64,000 nt of DNA from Rhodopseudomonas sp. (GTDB lineage Bacteria; Pseudomonadota; Alphaproteobacteria; Rhizobiales; Xanthobacteraceae): contig WGNB01000038.1 of assembly GCA_016124795.1 (NCBI GenBank), forward strand, positions 94,415-158,414. Direction: 5' to 3'. A program made the position numbers and the translations under genes. Positions 24,183-33,760 of this stretch are shown here, in pieces; the first letter of the stretch is position 1; every line of letters begins with the position of its first letter. The notes below the pieces were generated by a model that worked only from the letters and a program-made list of their open reading frames with translations, made no database searches and was not told where the DNA came from.

Positions 24183-25988
24183 ATGGATCAGAAGTCGCCG
24201 CCTCAGGGCCGGCCGAAATTGCGTTCCAAACTCTGGTTCGACAATCCCGACAACCCCGGCATGACGGCGATCTATCTTGAGCGCTATCTCAATTATGGAC
24301 TCACGATCGAGGAACTGACCTCGGGTAAGCCGATTATCGGCATCGCGCAGACCGGCTCCGACCTGTCCCCCTGCAACCGTCATCATATTGAGCTGGCCGT
24401 GCGCGTGCGCGACGGCATCCGTGATGCCGGTGGCATTCCCTTTGAATTTCCGGTCCACCCGATTCAGGAGACAAGCCGCCGGCCGGGCGCTGCGCTCGAT
24501 CGCAATCTGGCCTATCTCGGGCTGGTTGAAGTTCTGTTCGGATATCCACTGGACGGTGTGGTGCTGACGACCGGTTGCGACAAGACGACGCCGGCCTGCC
24601 TGATGGCGGCCGCGACCGTCAATATTCCGGCAATCGTGCTGTCCGGCGGACCGATGCTCAATGGCTGGTGGAAGGGCGAACGTGCCGGTTCCGGTACCGT
24701 GGTCTGGCAGGCCAAGGCCGATCTGGCGGCGGAAAAGATCAGCTACAAGGAGTTCCTCGACATCGTCACCTGGTCGGCGCCGTCGGCGGGCCACTGCAAT
24801 ACCATGGGGACCGCCTCGACCATGAATGCGCTGGCCGAAGCGCTCGGCATGTCGCTGCCGGGCTGCGGCGCTATACCCGCGCCTTATCGCGAGCGACCGG
24901 CGATGGCCTATCAGACCGGTAAGCGCGCGGTCGAAATCGTGCTAGAGAACCTCCGGCCATCCGATATCCTGACGCGCGAGGCGTTTGAAAACGCCATCGT
25001 GGCTTGCACCGCGATTGGCGGTTCGACCAACGCGCCTATTCACCTCAACGCGCTGGCGCGCCACATCGGTGTCAAGCTCGGTATCGAGGAATGGGAGACG
25101 GTCGGTTACGACGTGCCGTTGCTGCTCGATATGCAGCCGAGCGGCAAATATCTCGGCGAGGAATATTACCGCGCCGGCGGCTTGCCGGCGGTGATGAACA
25201 CGCTGCTCAAGGCCGGCCGCATCCATGGCAATGCCATGACCATCAACGGTCGGACTATGGCGGAGAATGTAACTGGCTGCGAGGTGACCGACGAAGACGT
25301 GATCCGGCCTTATGACGCGCCACTCAAGACCCAGGCCGGCTTCCGTATTCTCAAAGGCAATCTGTTCGATTCCGCGGTGATGAAGACCAGCGGCATTTCG
25401 CAGGATTTCAGGACCCGCTTTCTGTCCAATCCGAACGACCCGGATGCTTTCGAGGGTCGCGCCGTGGTGTTCGAGGGGCCGGAGGATTATCACGCCCGCA
25501 TCGACGATCCATCGCTGGAGATCGACGAACACACACTGTTGTTCATTCGGGGCGTCGGTCCGATCGGCTATCCCGGTTCGGCCGAGGTTGTCCATATGCA
25601 TCCGCCGGCGGCCTTGCTGAAGAAGGGCATCGCGTCCTTGCCCTGCATTGGCGATGGTCGTCAGTCCGGCACCTCGGGTTCGCCGTCGATCCTGAACGCT
25701 TCGCCGGAAGCCGCGGCGATGGGTGGGCTGGCGATCCTGAAGACCGGCGACCGCGTGCGCATCGATCTGCGCAAGGGTACTGCAAACATGCTGGTGCCCG
25801 ACGCCGAGCTAGCCGACCGCCGCGCTGTCTTGCTCAAGAACGGTGGCTTTCCTTATCCGGCGAGCCAGACGCCGTGGCAGGAAATTCAGCGTGGCATGGT
25901 GGATCAACTCGGCGAGGGCATGGTGCTCAAGCCGGCGGTCGAATTCCATCGCATTGCCGAGAAGTCGATTCCAAGGGACAATCACTAG
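24183..25988 (+). CDS. IlvD/Edd-family dehydratase (sugar-acid or dihydroxy-acid type)
   Basis: 601 aa. The family removes water from 2,3-dihydroxy acids with an Fe-S cluster and Mg2+. The three cluster-cysteine motifs are visible: [20 protein letters not shown] and [11 protein letters not shown]. The C-terminal [20 protein letters not shown] block is intact. The presence of [18 protein letters not shown] at the N-terminus is like the pentonate (arabonate/xylonate) dehydratases rather than biosynthetic IlvD. It abuts an alpha/beta hydrolase. I infer catabolism of a hydroxylated acid. Confidence 0.9.
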   Translation: MDQKSPPQGRPKLRSKLWFDNPDNPGMTAIYLERYLNYGLTIEELTSGKPIIGIAQTGSDLSPCNRHHIELAVRVRDGIRDAGGIPFEFPVHPIQETSRRPGAALDRNLAYLGLVEVLFGYPLDGVVLTTGCDKTTPACLMAAATVNIPAIVLSGGPMLNGWWKGERAGSGTVVWQAKADLAAEKISYKEFLDIVTWSAPSAGHCNTMGTASTMNALAEALGMSLPGCGAIPAPYRERPAMAYQTGKRAVEIVLENLRPSDILTREAFENAIVACTAIGGSTNAPIHLNALARHIGVKLGIEEWETVGYDVPLLLDMQPSGKYLGEEYYRAGGLPAVMNTLLKAGRIHGNAMTINGRTMAENVTGCEVTDEDVIRPYDAPLKTQAGFRILKGNLFDSAVMKTSGISQDFRTRFLSNPNDPDAFEGRAVVFEGPEDYHARIDDPSLEIDEHTLLFIRGVGPIGYPGSAEVVHMHPPAALLKKGIASLPCIGDGRQSGTSGSPSILNASPEAAAMGGLAILKTGDRVRIDLRKGTANMLVPDAELADRRAVLLKNGGFPYPASQTPWQEIQRGMVDQLGEGMVLKPAVEFHRIAEKSIPRDNH

Positions 25989-26753
25989 ATGACGCCGTCG
26001 CAAAATTCGCCGATTCCAGTTGTGTTTCTGCAAGGCATTGGCGGTGCCGCGAGGCTATGGGACCCGCAGGTTGCAAGCTTTGCCGCCGCCGGTTATCGGC
26101 CGGTCGCGCTCGATCTGCCCGGCTATGGCGATCGGCCGCCGGTCGATCACATGGACTTTGAGATGCTGGCGGCCGACGTCGAAGCAGCGATCGACGCTCG
26201 CCAGTTGGACCGGCCGGTGATCGTCGGTCATTCGCTCGGGGGCATGATTGCGCAAACCTGTTTGCGGCGGCGGCCGGATGGTTATCGTGCCGCGGTGCTG
26301 TCGGGTACCAGTCCGGCCTTCGGCAATCCGAGCGGCGACTTTCAGAAGAAGTTTGTCGCGGACCGTTTGGCGCCGCTCGATGCCGGTCAGACCATGGCCG
26401 ATATGGCGGGCGAGGTCGCGCAACAACTCATGGGCCCGAATGCCGATCCTGCCAACCGTGCGTTGCTGATTGAGGTCATGGGTTCGATCTCGCCGCGCAC
26501 GTATCGCGCGGCCGTGCAATGTCTGGTCAATTTCGACGAGCGCGGCAATCTGGCCGCGATCAGGACACCGGTTTTGTGTCTGGTCGGCGATCTCGATCGC
26601 AATGCGCCGCCGGCGATGATGGAAAAGATGGCCGGTAAAATCCCGGCGGCACGATATGTGCTTCTGGCTGGGCTCGGCCATATGCCGAATCTGGAAGCGC
26701 CGGATCGTTACGATGCGGCGATCATGAATTTTTTGCGTGACGTCAAACCCTGA
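25989..26753 (+). CDS. Alpha/beta hydrolase
   Basis: 254 aa, starts directly after the dehydratase stop. The catalytic triad can be placed: nucleophile Ser in VGHSLGGMIAQ (about residue 85), acid Asp in VGDLDRNAPP (about 200) and His in LAGLGHMPNLEAP (about 230). The N-terminal FLQGIGGAARLW supplies the oxyanion hole. It may be an enol-lactone hydrolase or esterase of the pathway; sequence does not decide. Confidence 0.88.
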   Translation: MTPSQNSPIPVVFLQGIGGAARLWDPQVASFAAAGYRPVALDLPGYGDRPPVDHMDFEMLAADVEAAIDARQLDRPVIVGHSLGGMIAQTCLRRRPDGYRAAVLSGTSPAFGNPSGDFQKKFVADRLAPLDAGQTMADMAGEVAQQLMGPNADPANRALLIEVMGSISPRTYRAAVQCLVNFDERGNLAAIRTPVLCLVGDLDRNAPPAMMEKMAGKIPAARYVLLAGLGHMPNLEAPDRYDAAIMNFLRDVKP

Positions 26754-26825
26754 AGCCCGGCTCATGCAAAGTTGCCAATGCGACCCGCGACCCAAAGCGA
26801 TCCGAGATGAAGTGGAGTGCCGCCG

Positions 26826-28091
26826 ATGAATGCTCTCGATACCCATGATCAAGACGCGCCGATTTTCGCGCCGGACGCGTTCCGGCTGAGCGACTTCCAG
26901 GCCGAATTGATCGGCAAGGCGCGCCGCTTCGGCAAAGCCAAGCTGGCGCCACGCGCCGCCATCCACGATCGCGAGGCGACGTTTCCGATCGAGAATTTCC
27001 GCGACATGCATCCTGAGGGTCTGCTGTCGATCTGCATTCCGAAGGAAGACGGCGGCACCGGCGCCGACTTTCAGACTTATTGTCTGGCGGCCGCCGAGCT
27101 TGGCCGTTACTGCGGCGCCACCGCGTTGTCGTGGAATATGCATGTCTGCTCGACGCTGTGGTCGGGACCGCTGTCCGATGACCTTGAGATGACGCAGGAA
27201 GACCGCAAGGCTCATATCGCGCGCCGGCGCGTGCACTATAAGCGTATCATCGACGATGGCGCGGTCTATGCGCAGCCGTTCTCCGAAGGGGGCGCGGCAG
27301 CCGCCGGTGGCGTGGCTTTCGGCACCGAGGCCAAACCGGTCGACGGCGGCTTTATCGTCAATGGCAAGAAGATCTTCGCATCCTTGTCGGGCAATGCCGA
27401 TTATTACGGCGTGTTGTGCACCGAGCGCGCGGAGGGGGAGGCGGCCAGCCGCCGCAACACCTTGTATCTCGGCGTGCCGGCCAATGCCGAGGGTGTATCG
27501 GTGGTCGGCGACTGGGACCCGCTCGGCATGCGCGGTACGGTGTCGCGCACGCTGCTGTTTAAGGATGTGTTCGTGCCGAGCGACGGCATGTTGATGCCGC
27601 ATGGCATCTACTTTCAGGCGGCGTCGCGCTGGCCGCACATGTTCATCACGTTGTCGCCGACTTATATGGGGCTGGCGCAGGCGGCCTACGATTTCACGGT
27701 CGGTTATCTGCGCGGCGAATTGCCGGGCATGCCGCCGGTCAAGCGCCGCATGTTCCCGACCAAGCAGATCGCGGTCGCCGAAATGCGCATCATGCTGGAG
27801 CAGACCAAGGCCTTGTGGTTCCAGGCGATCACCGAAGCCCGCGCCAATCCGAGCAAGGATCAGGTGCTGCGCGCCTATGCGGCGCAATATACCGTGATGG
27901 AAAACGCCAATGCCGTTGCGGTCAAGGCGATCCGCACCTGCGGCGGTCAGGCGATGCTGAAATCGCTGCCGCTTGAGCGGATCTACCGTGACAGTCGCTG
28001 CGGGGCGCTGATGTTGCCCTGGACGGCGGAAATCTGCGTCGATCGTATCGGCCGCGAAGCCCTGTACGAACCGGGCGAGAAGGACGAGTAG
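26826..28091 (+). CDS. Acyl-CoA dehydrogenase-family flavoprotein
   Basis: 421 aa from ATG at 26826 (AGTGGAG at -9; a GTG three codons upstream is less likely). The fold is that of acyl-CoA dehydrogenases: N-terminal helical domain, middle beta domain (EGGAAAAGGVAFGTEAKPVD; GFIVNGKKIFASLSGNADYY) and C-terminal helices with LPLERIYRDSRCGALMLPWT. At the place where many members have the catalytic Glu in YEGT, this one reads LPWT, so the base must lie elsewhere (as in isovaleryl-type enzymes) or the activity differs. It precedes the acyl-CoA ligase by 16 nt. Confidence 0.9.
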   Translation: MNALDTHDQDAPIFAPDAFRLSDFQAELIGKARRFGKAKLAPRAAIHDREATFPIENFRDMHPEGLLSICIPKEDGGTGADFQTYCLAAAELGRYCGATALSWNMHVCSTLWSGPLSDDLEMTQEDRKAHIARRRVHYKRIIDDGAVYAQPFSEGGAAAAGGVAFGTEAKPVDGGFIVNGKKIFASLSGNADYYGVLCTERAEGEAASRRNTLYLGVPANAEGVSVVGDWDPLGMRGTVSRTLLFKDVFVPSDGMLMPHGIYFQAASRWPHMFITLSPTYMGLAQAAYDFTVGYLRGELPGMPPVKRRMFPTKQIAVAEMRIMLEQTKALWFQAITEARANPSKDQVLRAYAAQYTVMENANAVAVKAIRTCGGQAMLKSLPLERIYRDSRCGALMLPWTAEICVDRIGREALYEPGEKDE

Positions 28092-28107
28092 GCGCGGGAT
28101 CAGGCCG

Positions 28108-29631
28108 ATGAACCTCGCTGAACTCATCGAGCGTAACGCCGCCTTCACGCCGGACAAGACGGCGCTGCGGTTCGAAGGTCGGGCGCTCGGCTATGCCGAT
28201 TTCGCGGCGCGGATCGCGCAGACGGCGCGCGCCTTGAAATCGGAACTTGGCGTCGGTCGTGGCGACCGGGTCGCGATCCTGGCGCTCAATTGCCCCGACT
28301 ATCTGGTGCTGCTTTATGCCTGCGCCCGGCTTGGCGCGATCCTGTTGCCGTTGAACTGGCGGCTGGCGGTGCCGGAACAGGTTTTCATTCTGAGCGATGC
28401 CTCGGCCAAAGTGCTCGTGGTCGAACAAACCTTCAGCGCGCTGGTGCCGTCGTTGAAGGAAGCCTTGCCCGACATCCGCGTTGTTGGCCTGGGCGCCGCC
28501 GATGGCGCGGAGATCGCTTTCGACGATCTCTTGGCGCAAGGCAGCGGCGACGGCCACAATCCGCATATCGACGAGCGTTGCCCTCTGTTGCTCGTCTACA
28601 CTTCGGGCACCACCGGTCGCCCGAAAGGCGCGATGTTGCGGCAGGAGGCGCTGTTGTGGAACGGCGTCATGAGCCAGCACATGCATGACATGACGGCGGC
28701 CGATCACATTCTCACGGTGCTGCCGTTCTTTCATGTCGGTGGTCTCAATATCCAGACGACGCCGGCGCTGCATCTCGGCGCTACCGTCACGATTCACGCC
28801 CGTTTTGCCCCGGATGCGACCTTGCAGGCGATCGCGCAGGACAAGCCGACGCTGACCGTGCTGGTGCCGGCGACGATTCAGGCGGTGCTGGCGGACAAGA
28901 GCTGGGCGACGACCGACCTGTTGTCCTTGCGCGCGCTGTCGACGGGATCGACGCAGGTTCCGGTGCCGCTGATCGAAGCGGTTGAGGCGCGTGGTGTGCC
29001 GGTGCTCCAGGTCTATGGTTCGACAGAAACCTGCCCGGTCGCGGTTTATACCCGGATTGGCGGCGATCTGTCGCGCAAGCAATCGACCGGCTTGCCGGGG
29101 ATTTTATGCGAGGCGCGGATCGTCGACGATAAGGGCCGGATTGCGCCGGTCGGCGCGGCCGGCGAGGTGCTGGTGCGCGGGCCGAATGTGTTCTTCGAAT
29201 ACTGGGGCAATGAAGCGGCGACCGGCGAAGCCTTGCGCAATGGCTGGTATCACACCGGCGACATCGGCACCCGCGACGCCGACGGCTATTTCTATATTCA
29301 CGACCGCAAGAAGAACATGATCATCTCGGGCGGCGAGAACATTTACCCGGCCGAGGTCGAGCGCGTGTTGCACGGCCATCCCGACGTTGCCGAAGCGGCC
29401 GTGATCGGGCGTCCCGATCCGAAATGGCAGGAAGTGCCGGTCGCCTACGTGGTGCGGCGCGCCGGCAGTGATTGCAGCGCCGATGTTCTGATTGCGCATT
29501 TGTCCGCGCAACTGGCGCGCTTCAAGGTGCCGCGAGAGGTCGTATTCGTCGAAACCTTGCCGCGCAATGCGCTCGGCAAGGTGCAACATTTCATGCTGAA
29601 GGAACAGGCGTGCGCGCCGCCGCCCTCTTGA
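28108..29631 (+). CDS. Acyl-CoA ligase (AMP-forming, FadD/class I)
   Basis: 507 aa. The P-loop is VYTSGTTGRPKGAMLRQE (about residues 165-182), the adenylate motif is QVYGSTETCPVAVYTR, the hinge YFYIHDRKKNMIISGGENIY, and the C-terminal Lys is in LPRNALGKVQHFML. It should convert a free acid, perhaps imported by the TRAP system across the cluster, to its CoA ester for the adjacent dehydrogenases. Its stop codon is the first triplet of a palindromic repeat element. Confidence 0.93.
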   Translation: MNLAELIERNAAFTPDKTALRFEGRALGYADFAARIAQTARALKSELGVGRGDRVAILALNCPDYLVLLYACARLGAILLPLNWRLAVPEQVFILSDASAKVLVVEQTFSALVPSLKEALPDIRVVGLGAADGAEIAFDDLLAQGSGDGHNPHIDERCPLLLVYTSGTTGRPKGAMLRQEALLWNGVMSQHMHDMTAADHILTVLPFFHVGGLNIQTTPALHLGATVTIHARFAPDATLQAIAQDKPTLTVLVPATIQAVLADKSWATTDLLSLRALSTGSTQVPVPLIEAVEARGVPVLQVYGSTETCPVAVYTRIGGDLSRKQSTGLPGILCEARIVDDKGRIAPVGAAGEVLVRGPNVFFEYWGNEAATGEALRNGWYHTGDIGTRDADGYFYIHDRKKNMIISGGENIYPAEVERVLHGHPDVAEAAVIGRPDPKWQEVPVAYVVRRAGSDCSADVLIAHLSAQLARFKVPREVVFVETLPRNALGKVQHFMLKEQACAPPPS

Positions 29632-29716
29632 GGTGCGCGCCGCGGGCGCGCCTCGAAGGATGACGGTGGCGGATCTTGGGCCGTCGCCGTTCGAGGCTCG
29701 CTTCGCTCGCACCTCA
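29629..29716. repeat. Palindromic intergenic repeat element (88 bp)
   Basis: Ends are perfect inverted repeats, TGAGGTGCG (29629-29637) and CGCACCTCA (29708-29716), with inner arms CCTCGAA (29651-29657) and TTCGAGG (29690-29696) and an imperfect ACGGTGGCGG/CCGTCGCCGT pair, so the whole folds as a long hairpin. It resembles dispersed repeats with GAGGCGCG-type cores in Bradyrhizobium-like genomes. The ligase stop codon TGA lies inside it. Confidence 0.7.
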
Positions 29717-29740
29717 GGGTGACGGATAGAGGATAAAATA

Positions 29741-30832
29741 ATGAAGATTGCAGTTTTGGGCGGCGGTAACGGGTCGTTCGCCGCGGCCGGTGATTTCGCG
29801 CTGGCCGGTCACGATACGCGGCTGTGGCGGCGCGATGCCGCGGCGGTGGTGGCGCACCGCGCGGCCGGCGAGACGGTCACGGTCAAGGATTTCGCCGGCA
29901 AGCGTGAAGCCCGGTTGACGCTGGTGACCGACGATATCGCGCATGCCGTAAAGGATGTTGAACTGATCCTGTGTCCGGCGCCGGCCACAGCCCAGCACGA
30001 TATCGCCAAGGCGCTGGCGCCGCATCTGGTCGACGGTCAGGTGGTTTATCTGCCGCCCGGCACGTTTGGCTCAGTGATATTCGCCAAGGCCGCCTATGAG
30101 GCTGGCAACAAAGCCAAGGCCGCTTTTGCCGAAACCGGAACGCTGCCGTGGCTAACGCGCAAGCACGGGCCGCATGAGGTCGCCATCACCATCCGCGCCA
30201 AGCGGCTGCCGACCGGCGTGTTTCCGCTCATTCACAAGGATCATGCGCTCAAGGTGATCGGCGAGGCCTTCCCGGGCGCGATCGAGGATTGCGGCGATGC
30301 GCTGTCGGCCGCGCTGATGAATGCGGGGCCGATCATTCATCCGCCGCTGATCACCATGAATGCCGGGCCGCTCGAACATTTCGATAAGTGGGATATTCAC
30401 AAAGAGGGTACGCAGCCGGCGATCCGCCGCGTCACCGATGCGCTCGACGCCGAACGTATCGCGGTGCGAGAGGCGCTGGGCTATGGCGGGCCGCATTTTC
30501 CGCTCGCCGATCATTATGCCAAGGAAGGCCCGGAATGGATGTACGGTCGCGGCTCGCATGACAAGCTGACCGATAGCGGCGACTGGCGCGAGCATATCGT
30601 GCTGACCCAGCATCGCTATATGCTCGAGGATCTGCGGATCGGTCTGTCGTTCTTCGCGTCGGTCGCGCAACTGGCCGGCGTCGACATGAAACTGGCGCGC
30701 GGTTTCCTAGCCATTGGCGGCGCGATCTGCGGTCAGGATTTCATGGCGACCGGCCGCACGCTCGACTCTCTGGGACTCGGCGCGCTCGACCGCGCCCAAT
30801 TGCAGGCTTTGCTGCGGGTCGGTTTCGCATGA
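29741..30832 (+). CDS. Octopine/nopaline dehydrogenase-family NAD(P)-dependent oxidoreductase
   Basis: 363 aa. The N-terminal Rossmann motif is IAVLGGGNGSFAAAGDFALA. The C-terminal domain carries NAGPIIHPPLITMNAG, ERIAVREALGYGGPHFPLAD and HRYMLEDLRIGLSFFASVAQ, which match the octopine-dehydrogenase family. Those enzymes reduce an imine between an amino acid and a keto acid, or run it backwards to break opine-like compounds. It overlaps the 3HCDH gene by 4 nt. Substrate unknown. Confidence 0.9.
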   Translation: MKIAVLGGGNGSFAAAGDFALAGHDTRLWRRDAAAVVAHRAAGETVTVKDFAGKREARLTLVTDDIAHAVKDVELILCPAPATAQHDIAKALAPHLVDGQVVYLPPGTFGSVIFAKAAYEAGNKAKAAFAETGTLPWLTRKHGPHEVAITIRAKRLPTGVFPLIHKDHALKVIGEAFPGAIEDCGDALSAALMNAGPIIHPPLITMNAGPLEHFDKWDIHKEGTQPAIRRVTDALDAERIAVREALGYGGPHFPLADHYAKEGPEWMYGRGSHDKLTDSGDWREHIVLTQHRYMLEDLRIGLSFFASVAQLAGVDMKLARGFLAIGGAICGQDFMATGRTLDSLGLGALDRAQLQALLRVGFA

Positions 30833-31818
30833 TGGCGCGGGAACGGATTGCCTGCCTCGGCGCCGGCCGCATGGGGCGCGGCATCGCGGTGGTGTTTGCT
30901 TATGCCGGTCATGCCGTGTCGATTGTCGATTTCAAGGCGCGGCCCGCCGCCGATTTCGACAGGCTGGCTGGCGACGCGATGGCGGAAGTCAAACGGACGC
31001 TGGCGAGTCTGGCCGCGCTCGGGCTCTTCGACGCTTCTGCGATCGAGACCATCGCGGCGCGGATTACGGTGGTGCCGGAAAGCGGGGCGGGGGCCGCGCT
31101 GTCGTCGGCCGACGTGATCTTCGAGGGTGTGCCGGAAGTGCTCGACCTCAAGCGCGAGGCGCTGGCGCGCTGCGCGCAACTGGCGGGCGACAAGCCGATT
31201 ATCGCCTCGACGACGTCGACCATTCTGGTCGACGATCTGTCCGGCGCTGTCGCCGGTCCGGAGCGTTTTCTTAATGCCCATTGGCTCAACCCGGCCTATC
31301 TGGTGCCGCTGGTCGAACTGTCGCCCGGCGCCGGCACCGATCCGGGGGTGACCGAGCGATTGAAGGCGCTGCTGGAGCGTATCGGCAAGGTGCCGGTGGT
31401 CTGCGCGGCGCGGCCCGGCTACATCGTGCCGCGCATTCAGACCCTGGCGATGAATGAGGCCGCGCGCATGGTCGAGGAGGGCGTCGCCTCGCCTGAGGAT
31501 ATCGATAAGGCGATCAAGTACGGCTTTGGCTTCCGCTTCGCCGTGCTGGGGCTTCTGGAGTTCATCGACTGGGGTGGCGGCGATATTCTTTACTACGCCA
31601 GCCGTTATCTCACCAAGGCGCTCGACAGCGACCGCTATACCGCGCCCGAGATCATCGAACGAAATATGCGAGAGGGCCGTATCGGCCTGACCACCGGGCA
31701 AGGCTTCCTCAATTACGAGGGCCGGGATCTGGACGCCTATCGGGCCGAGCGCATGAAAGGCTTTGTCGGCATGCTCGGCTTTCTCGATCTGGTGAAGCCG
31801 CCGGTGCTGGAGGATTAG
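30829..31818 (+). CDS. 3-hydroxyacyl-CoA dehydrogenase-family protein
   Basis: 329 aa. Rossmann motif IACLGAGRMGRGIAVVFAYA, then IFEGVPEVLDLKREALAR and FLNAHWLNPAYLVPLVELSP, where the His is the catalytic base of 3-hydroxyacyl-CoA dehydrogenases; RPGYIVPRIQTLAMNEAARM follows. It oxidises a 3-hydroxy acid or its CoA ester with NAD+. Stop overlaps by 4 nt the convergent metalloenzyme gene. Confidence 0.9.
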   Translation: MMARERIACLGAGRMGRGIAVVFAYAGHAVSIVDFKARPAADFDRLAGDAMAEVKRTLASLAALGLFDASAIETIAARITVVPESGAGAALSSADVIFEGVPEVLDLKREALARCAQLAGDKPIIASTTSTILVDDLSGAVAGPERFLNAHWLNPAYLVPLVELSPGAGTDPGVTERLKALLERIGKVPVVCAARPGYIVPRIQTLAMNEAARMVEEGVASPEDIDKAIKYGFGFRFAVLGLLEFIDWGGGDILYYASRYLTKALDSDRYTAPEIIERNMREGRIGLTTGQGFLNYEGRDLDAYRAERMKGFVGMLGFLDLVKPPVLED

Positions 31819-32861
31819 CCGAAGACGTCCTGCAAGACACCGGCCTTGATCACCGTGAGATCGTCGACGGTAATCGTGGTCTTCATCACCGGAATGTCGA
31901 AATGACCGGCGGTGTGGCGGCCGGCGAATTCATTGGCGCCGGTCGAGAACAGGAAATTGCCGGGCACGGCGCGCAATTCGGTGCCATTGGTGTCACGCTG
32001 GCCGTACATCGCCAGCGCCTCGTAGCGCGCGCCGGGGTTCATGCCCCAGCCGACATGGGACACCGCATAGGCGTCCTTGTCCCCCCAGGCGGCGAAATAA
32101 CCGCGCATCATCTCGGTGTCGGGACCGTCGCCGGCGATGTGGGTGACGTAGTCCTTCTCGATGGTCAGTGTGATGCGGTCCTGCAAATAGCGCTTGAAGG
32201 TCAGGTTGATGTCGCCGCGGTCGAGCACCAGCGTGCCGTTGACGGTGCCGCTTTTCGGGAAGCTCACCACGATGCCGCCGGGCCAGTGCGCCAGCGTGCC
32301 GGGCTTGTCGGTCCAGCCCCAGACGCCGACGGTGGCGGCTCCTTCCATGTTGACGGTAAGATCGGTGCCGGCGGCGGAAGTGACGGTCATGCGCTTGGAG
32401 CCGCGCAGCATCTTGGCGGCGGCGCGAACGCGCTTTTCCAGAGCGGCATCCGGCTTCATCCGTTCCAGCGCCTCCGGATGCTCGTTGGAGACGACCAGAA
32501 TGCGCGCGCCGGCTTTCAGGATCTCCGGCGTTTCGACGGCGTGCATCAGGCCTTCGAGCGTGCAATCGACGACGAAACCGGCCTGGGCCAGCGCCGATAC
32601 GACGGGTTTAAGTCGGCCGATGGCCTCGCTGGAGCCGGTCGAGCGCACCGGGACCGGGTGCGGGTTGCGCGGCGTCGGCACGACGATGTGAAACGGCTTG
32701 GCGCCGAGCCGCAGCAGCGCCAATTCGGCAATGTGGACGTTGAGCGGCCGCGATTGGGTCTCCGACAATATGGCCGCGGTGTCGCCGGGCTTGACCGCGC
32801 ATTTCTCGAACACCTCGCAAAAGGCGTCGATCCATTTGCCTTCGATCCGGTCCGCGAACAT
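31815..32861 (-). CDS. NicX-like/M29-like metalloenzyme (2,5-dihydroxypyridine dioxygenase family)
   Basis: 348 aa. The C-terminal metal-ligand pattern fits the NicX subgroup: a His in AVSHVGWGMNPGAR (about residue 267) and HxD in GRHTAGHFDIPVM (about 322-324). The central acidic region TVNMEGAATVGVWG may supply the Glu. NicX opens dihydroxypyridine with Fe2+, but relatives include aminopeptidase-like proteins with other roles, so the reaction is not certain. Start ATG at 32861 is 18 nt after the SDR stop, indicating a joint transcript. Confidence 0.78.
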   Translation of the reverse strand: MFADRIEGKWIDAFCEVFEKCAVKPGDTAAILSETQSRPLNVHIAELALLRLGAKPFHIVVPTPRNPHPVPVRSTGSSEAIGRLKPVVSALAQAGFVVDCTLEGLMHAVETPEILKAGARILVVSNEHPEALERMKPDAALEKRVRAAAKMLRGSKRMTVTSAAGTDLTVNMEGAATVGVWGWTDKPGTLAHWPGGIVVSFPKSGTVNGTLVLDRGDINLTFKRYLQDRITLTIEKDYVTHIAGDGPDTEMMRGYFAAWGDKDAYAVSHVGWGMNPGARYEALAMYGQRDTNGTELRAVPGNFLFSTGANEFAGRHTAGHFDIPVMKTTITVDDLTVIKAGVLQDVFG

Positions 32862-32879
32862 GTCGTCTGATCCTTATAG

Positions 32880-33623
32880 CTACTCGAAGCCGCCGTTAAC
32901 GCCGATGAACTGGCCGGTGATCGATCGTGCTTTCGGCGAGCACAGGTAGGACACCATCTCGGCGATCTCTTGCGGCTCGACATAGGCACCGGTCGCCTGA
33001 CGCGCCAGATACCATGCTTCGGCGTCGGCGACGCTGATATTGTTCTTTTCGGCGTAGCCGGCAATGACGCTCTCTATGCGCGGTCCGCGCGTGGTGCCGG
33101 GCAGAATGGCGTTGACGCGAATGCCGTTCTTGCCGACCTCACGGGCCAGCGAACCGGTCAAGCCGAGCACCGCCCATTTGGTCGCGCAATAAGGCGAGCG
33201 GTTGGGATAGCCGATGGTGCCGGCGACCGAACTCATGTTGACGATGACGCCCTTGCCGGCGGCGAGCATGCCCGGCACCACCAGACGGCAGGCCATGAAC
33301 ATGGCGGTCAGGTTGACGTCGACGACATCCTGCCACTGCGCGATTTCGATCTGGTGCAGCGGCGCGGTGGGCCCCGAGATGCCGGCATTGTTGACCAGCA
33401 CGTCGATGGTGCCGAGGCCGTCGAACAAGGCTTCGATCTGGCTGGCCTGGCGGACGTCGCAGGCGCGGAATTCGGCGTTCAGCTCGGCGGCTGTTTCCTG
33501 GCCGCGTGCGACGTCGATATCGCTGACAATGGTGCGGTAGCCGTCGCGGACCAGAACACGAGCGATTTCGCGGCCGATGCCGCTGGCGCTTGCCGTGACC
33601 ACCGCGACGGGTTGGGCTGTCAT
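32880..33623 (-). CDS. Short-chain dehydrogenase/reductase
   Basis: 247 aa classical SDR. Cofactor motif VTASASGIGREIARVLVRDG (TGxxxGxG variant TASASGIG), NNAG at about residue 83, catalytic Ser in VNMSSVAGTIG, and YxxxK in SPYCATKWAVLGLTG. The acidic Asp after beta-strand 2 (VSDIDVARGQ) points to NAD(H). C-terminal ITGQFIGVNGGFE is typical of FabG-like members. Part of the minus-strand set with the NicX-like gene; the TRAP genes lie upstream. Confidence 0.93.
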   Translation of the reverse strand: MTAQPVAVVTASASGIGREIARVLVRDGYRTIVSDIDVARGQETAAELNAEFRACDVRQASQIEALFDGLGTIDVLVNNAGISGPTAPLHQIEIAQWQDVVDVNLTAMFMACRLVVPGMLAAGKGVIVNMSSVAGTIGYPNRSPYCATKWAVLGLTGSLAREVGKNGIRVNAILPGTTRGPRIESVIAGYAEKNNISVADAEAWYLARQATGAYVEPQEIAEMVSYLCSPKARSITGQFIGVNGGFE

Positions 33624-33670
33624 GATGATCCTCGGCGTCTGGCGGGCGGGCTGTTATAGTTGGGTCTTGT

Positions 33671-33698
33671 CGTGGCTCTGGTCTTGGCCAGAGCCACG
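33671..33698 (-). terminator. Strong hairpin after dctP
   Basis: Perfect 11-bp stem CGTGGCTCTGG (33671-33681) and CCAGAGCCACG (33688-33698), loop TCTTGG, 63 nt after the dctP stop on the minus strand. No T tract follows, so it may stabilise the binding-protein transcript or partly separate it from the SDR gene rather than fully terminate. Confidence 0.6.
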
Positions 33699-33760
33699 CG
33701 GACCGATGCCGGAAACGGCAGCGGCCCGCGCGGTAGTCTAAGACGAAGTGGGACGAACGC

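Noticed and set aside
26055..28157. Long minus-strand frame (700 codons) under the alpha/beta hydrolase and acyl-CoA dehydrogenase
   Set aside because: Arg/His-rich shadow with no family signature; both plus-strand genes have intact catalytic motifs.
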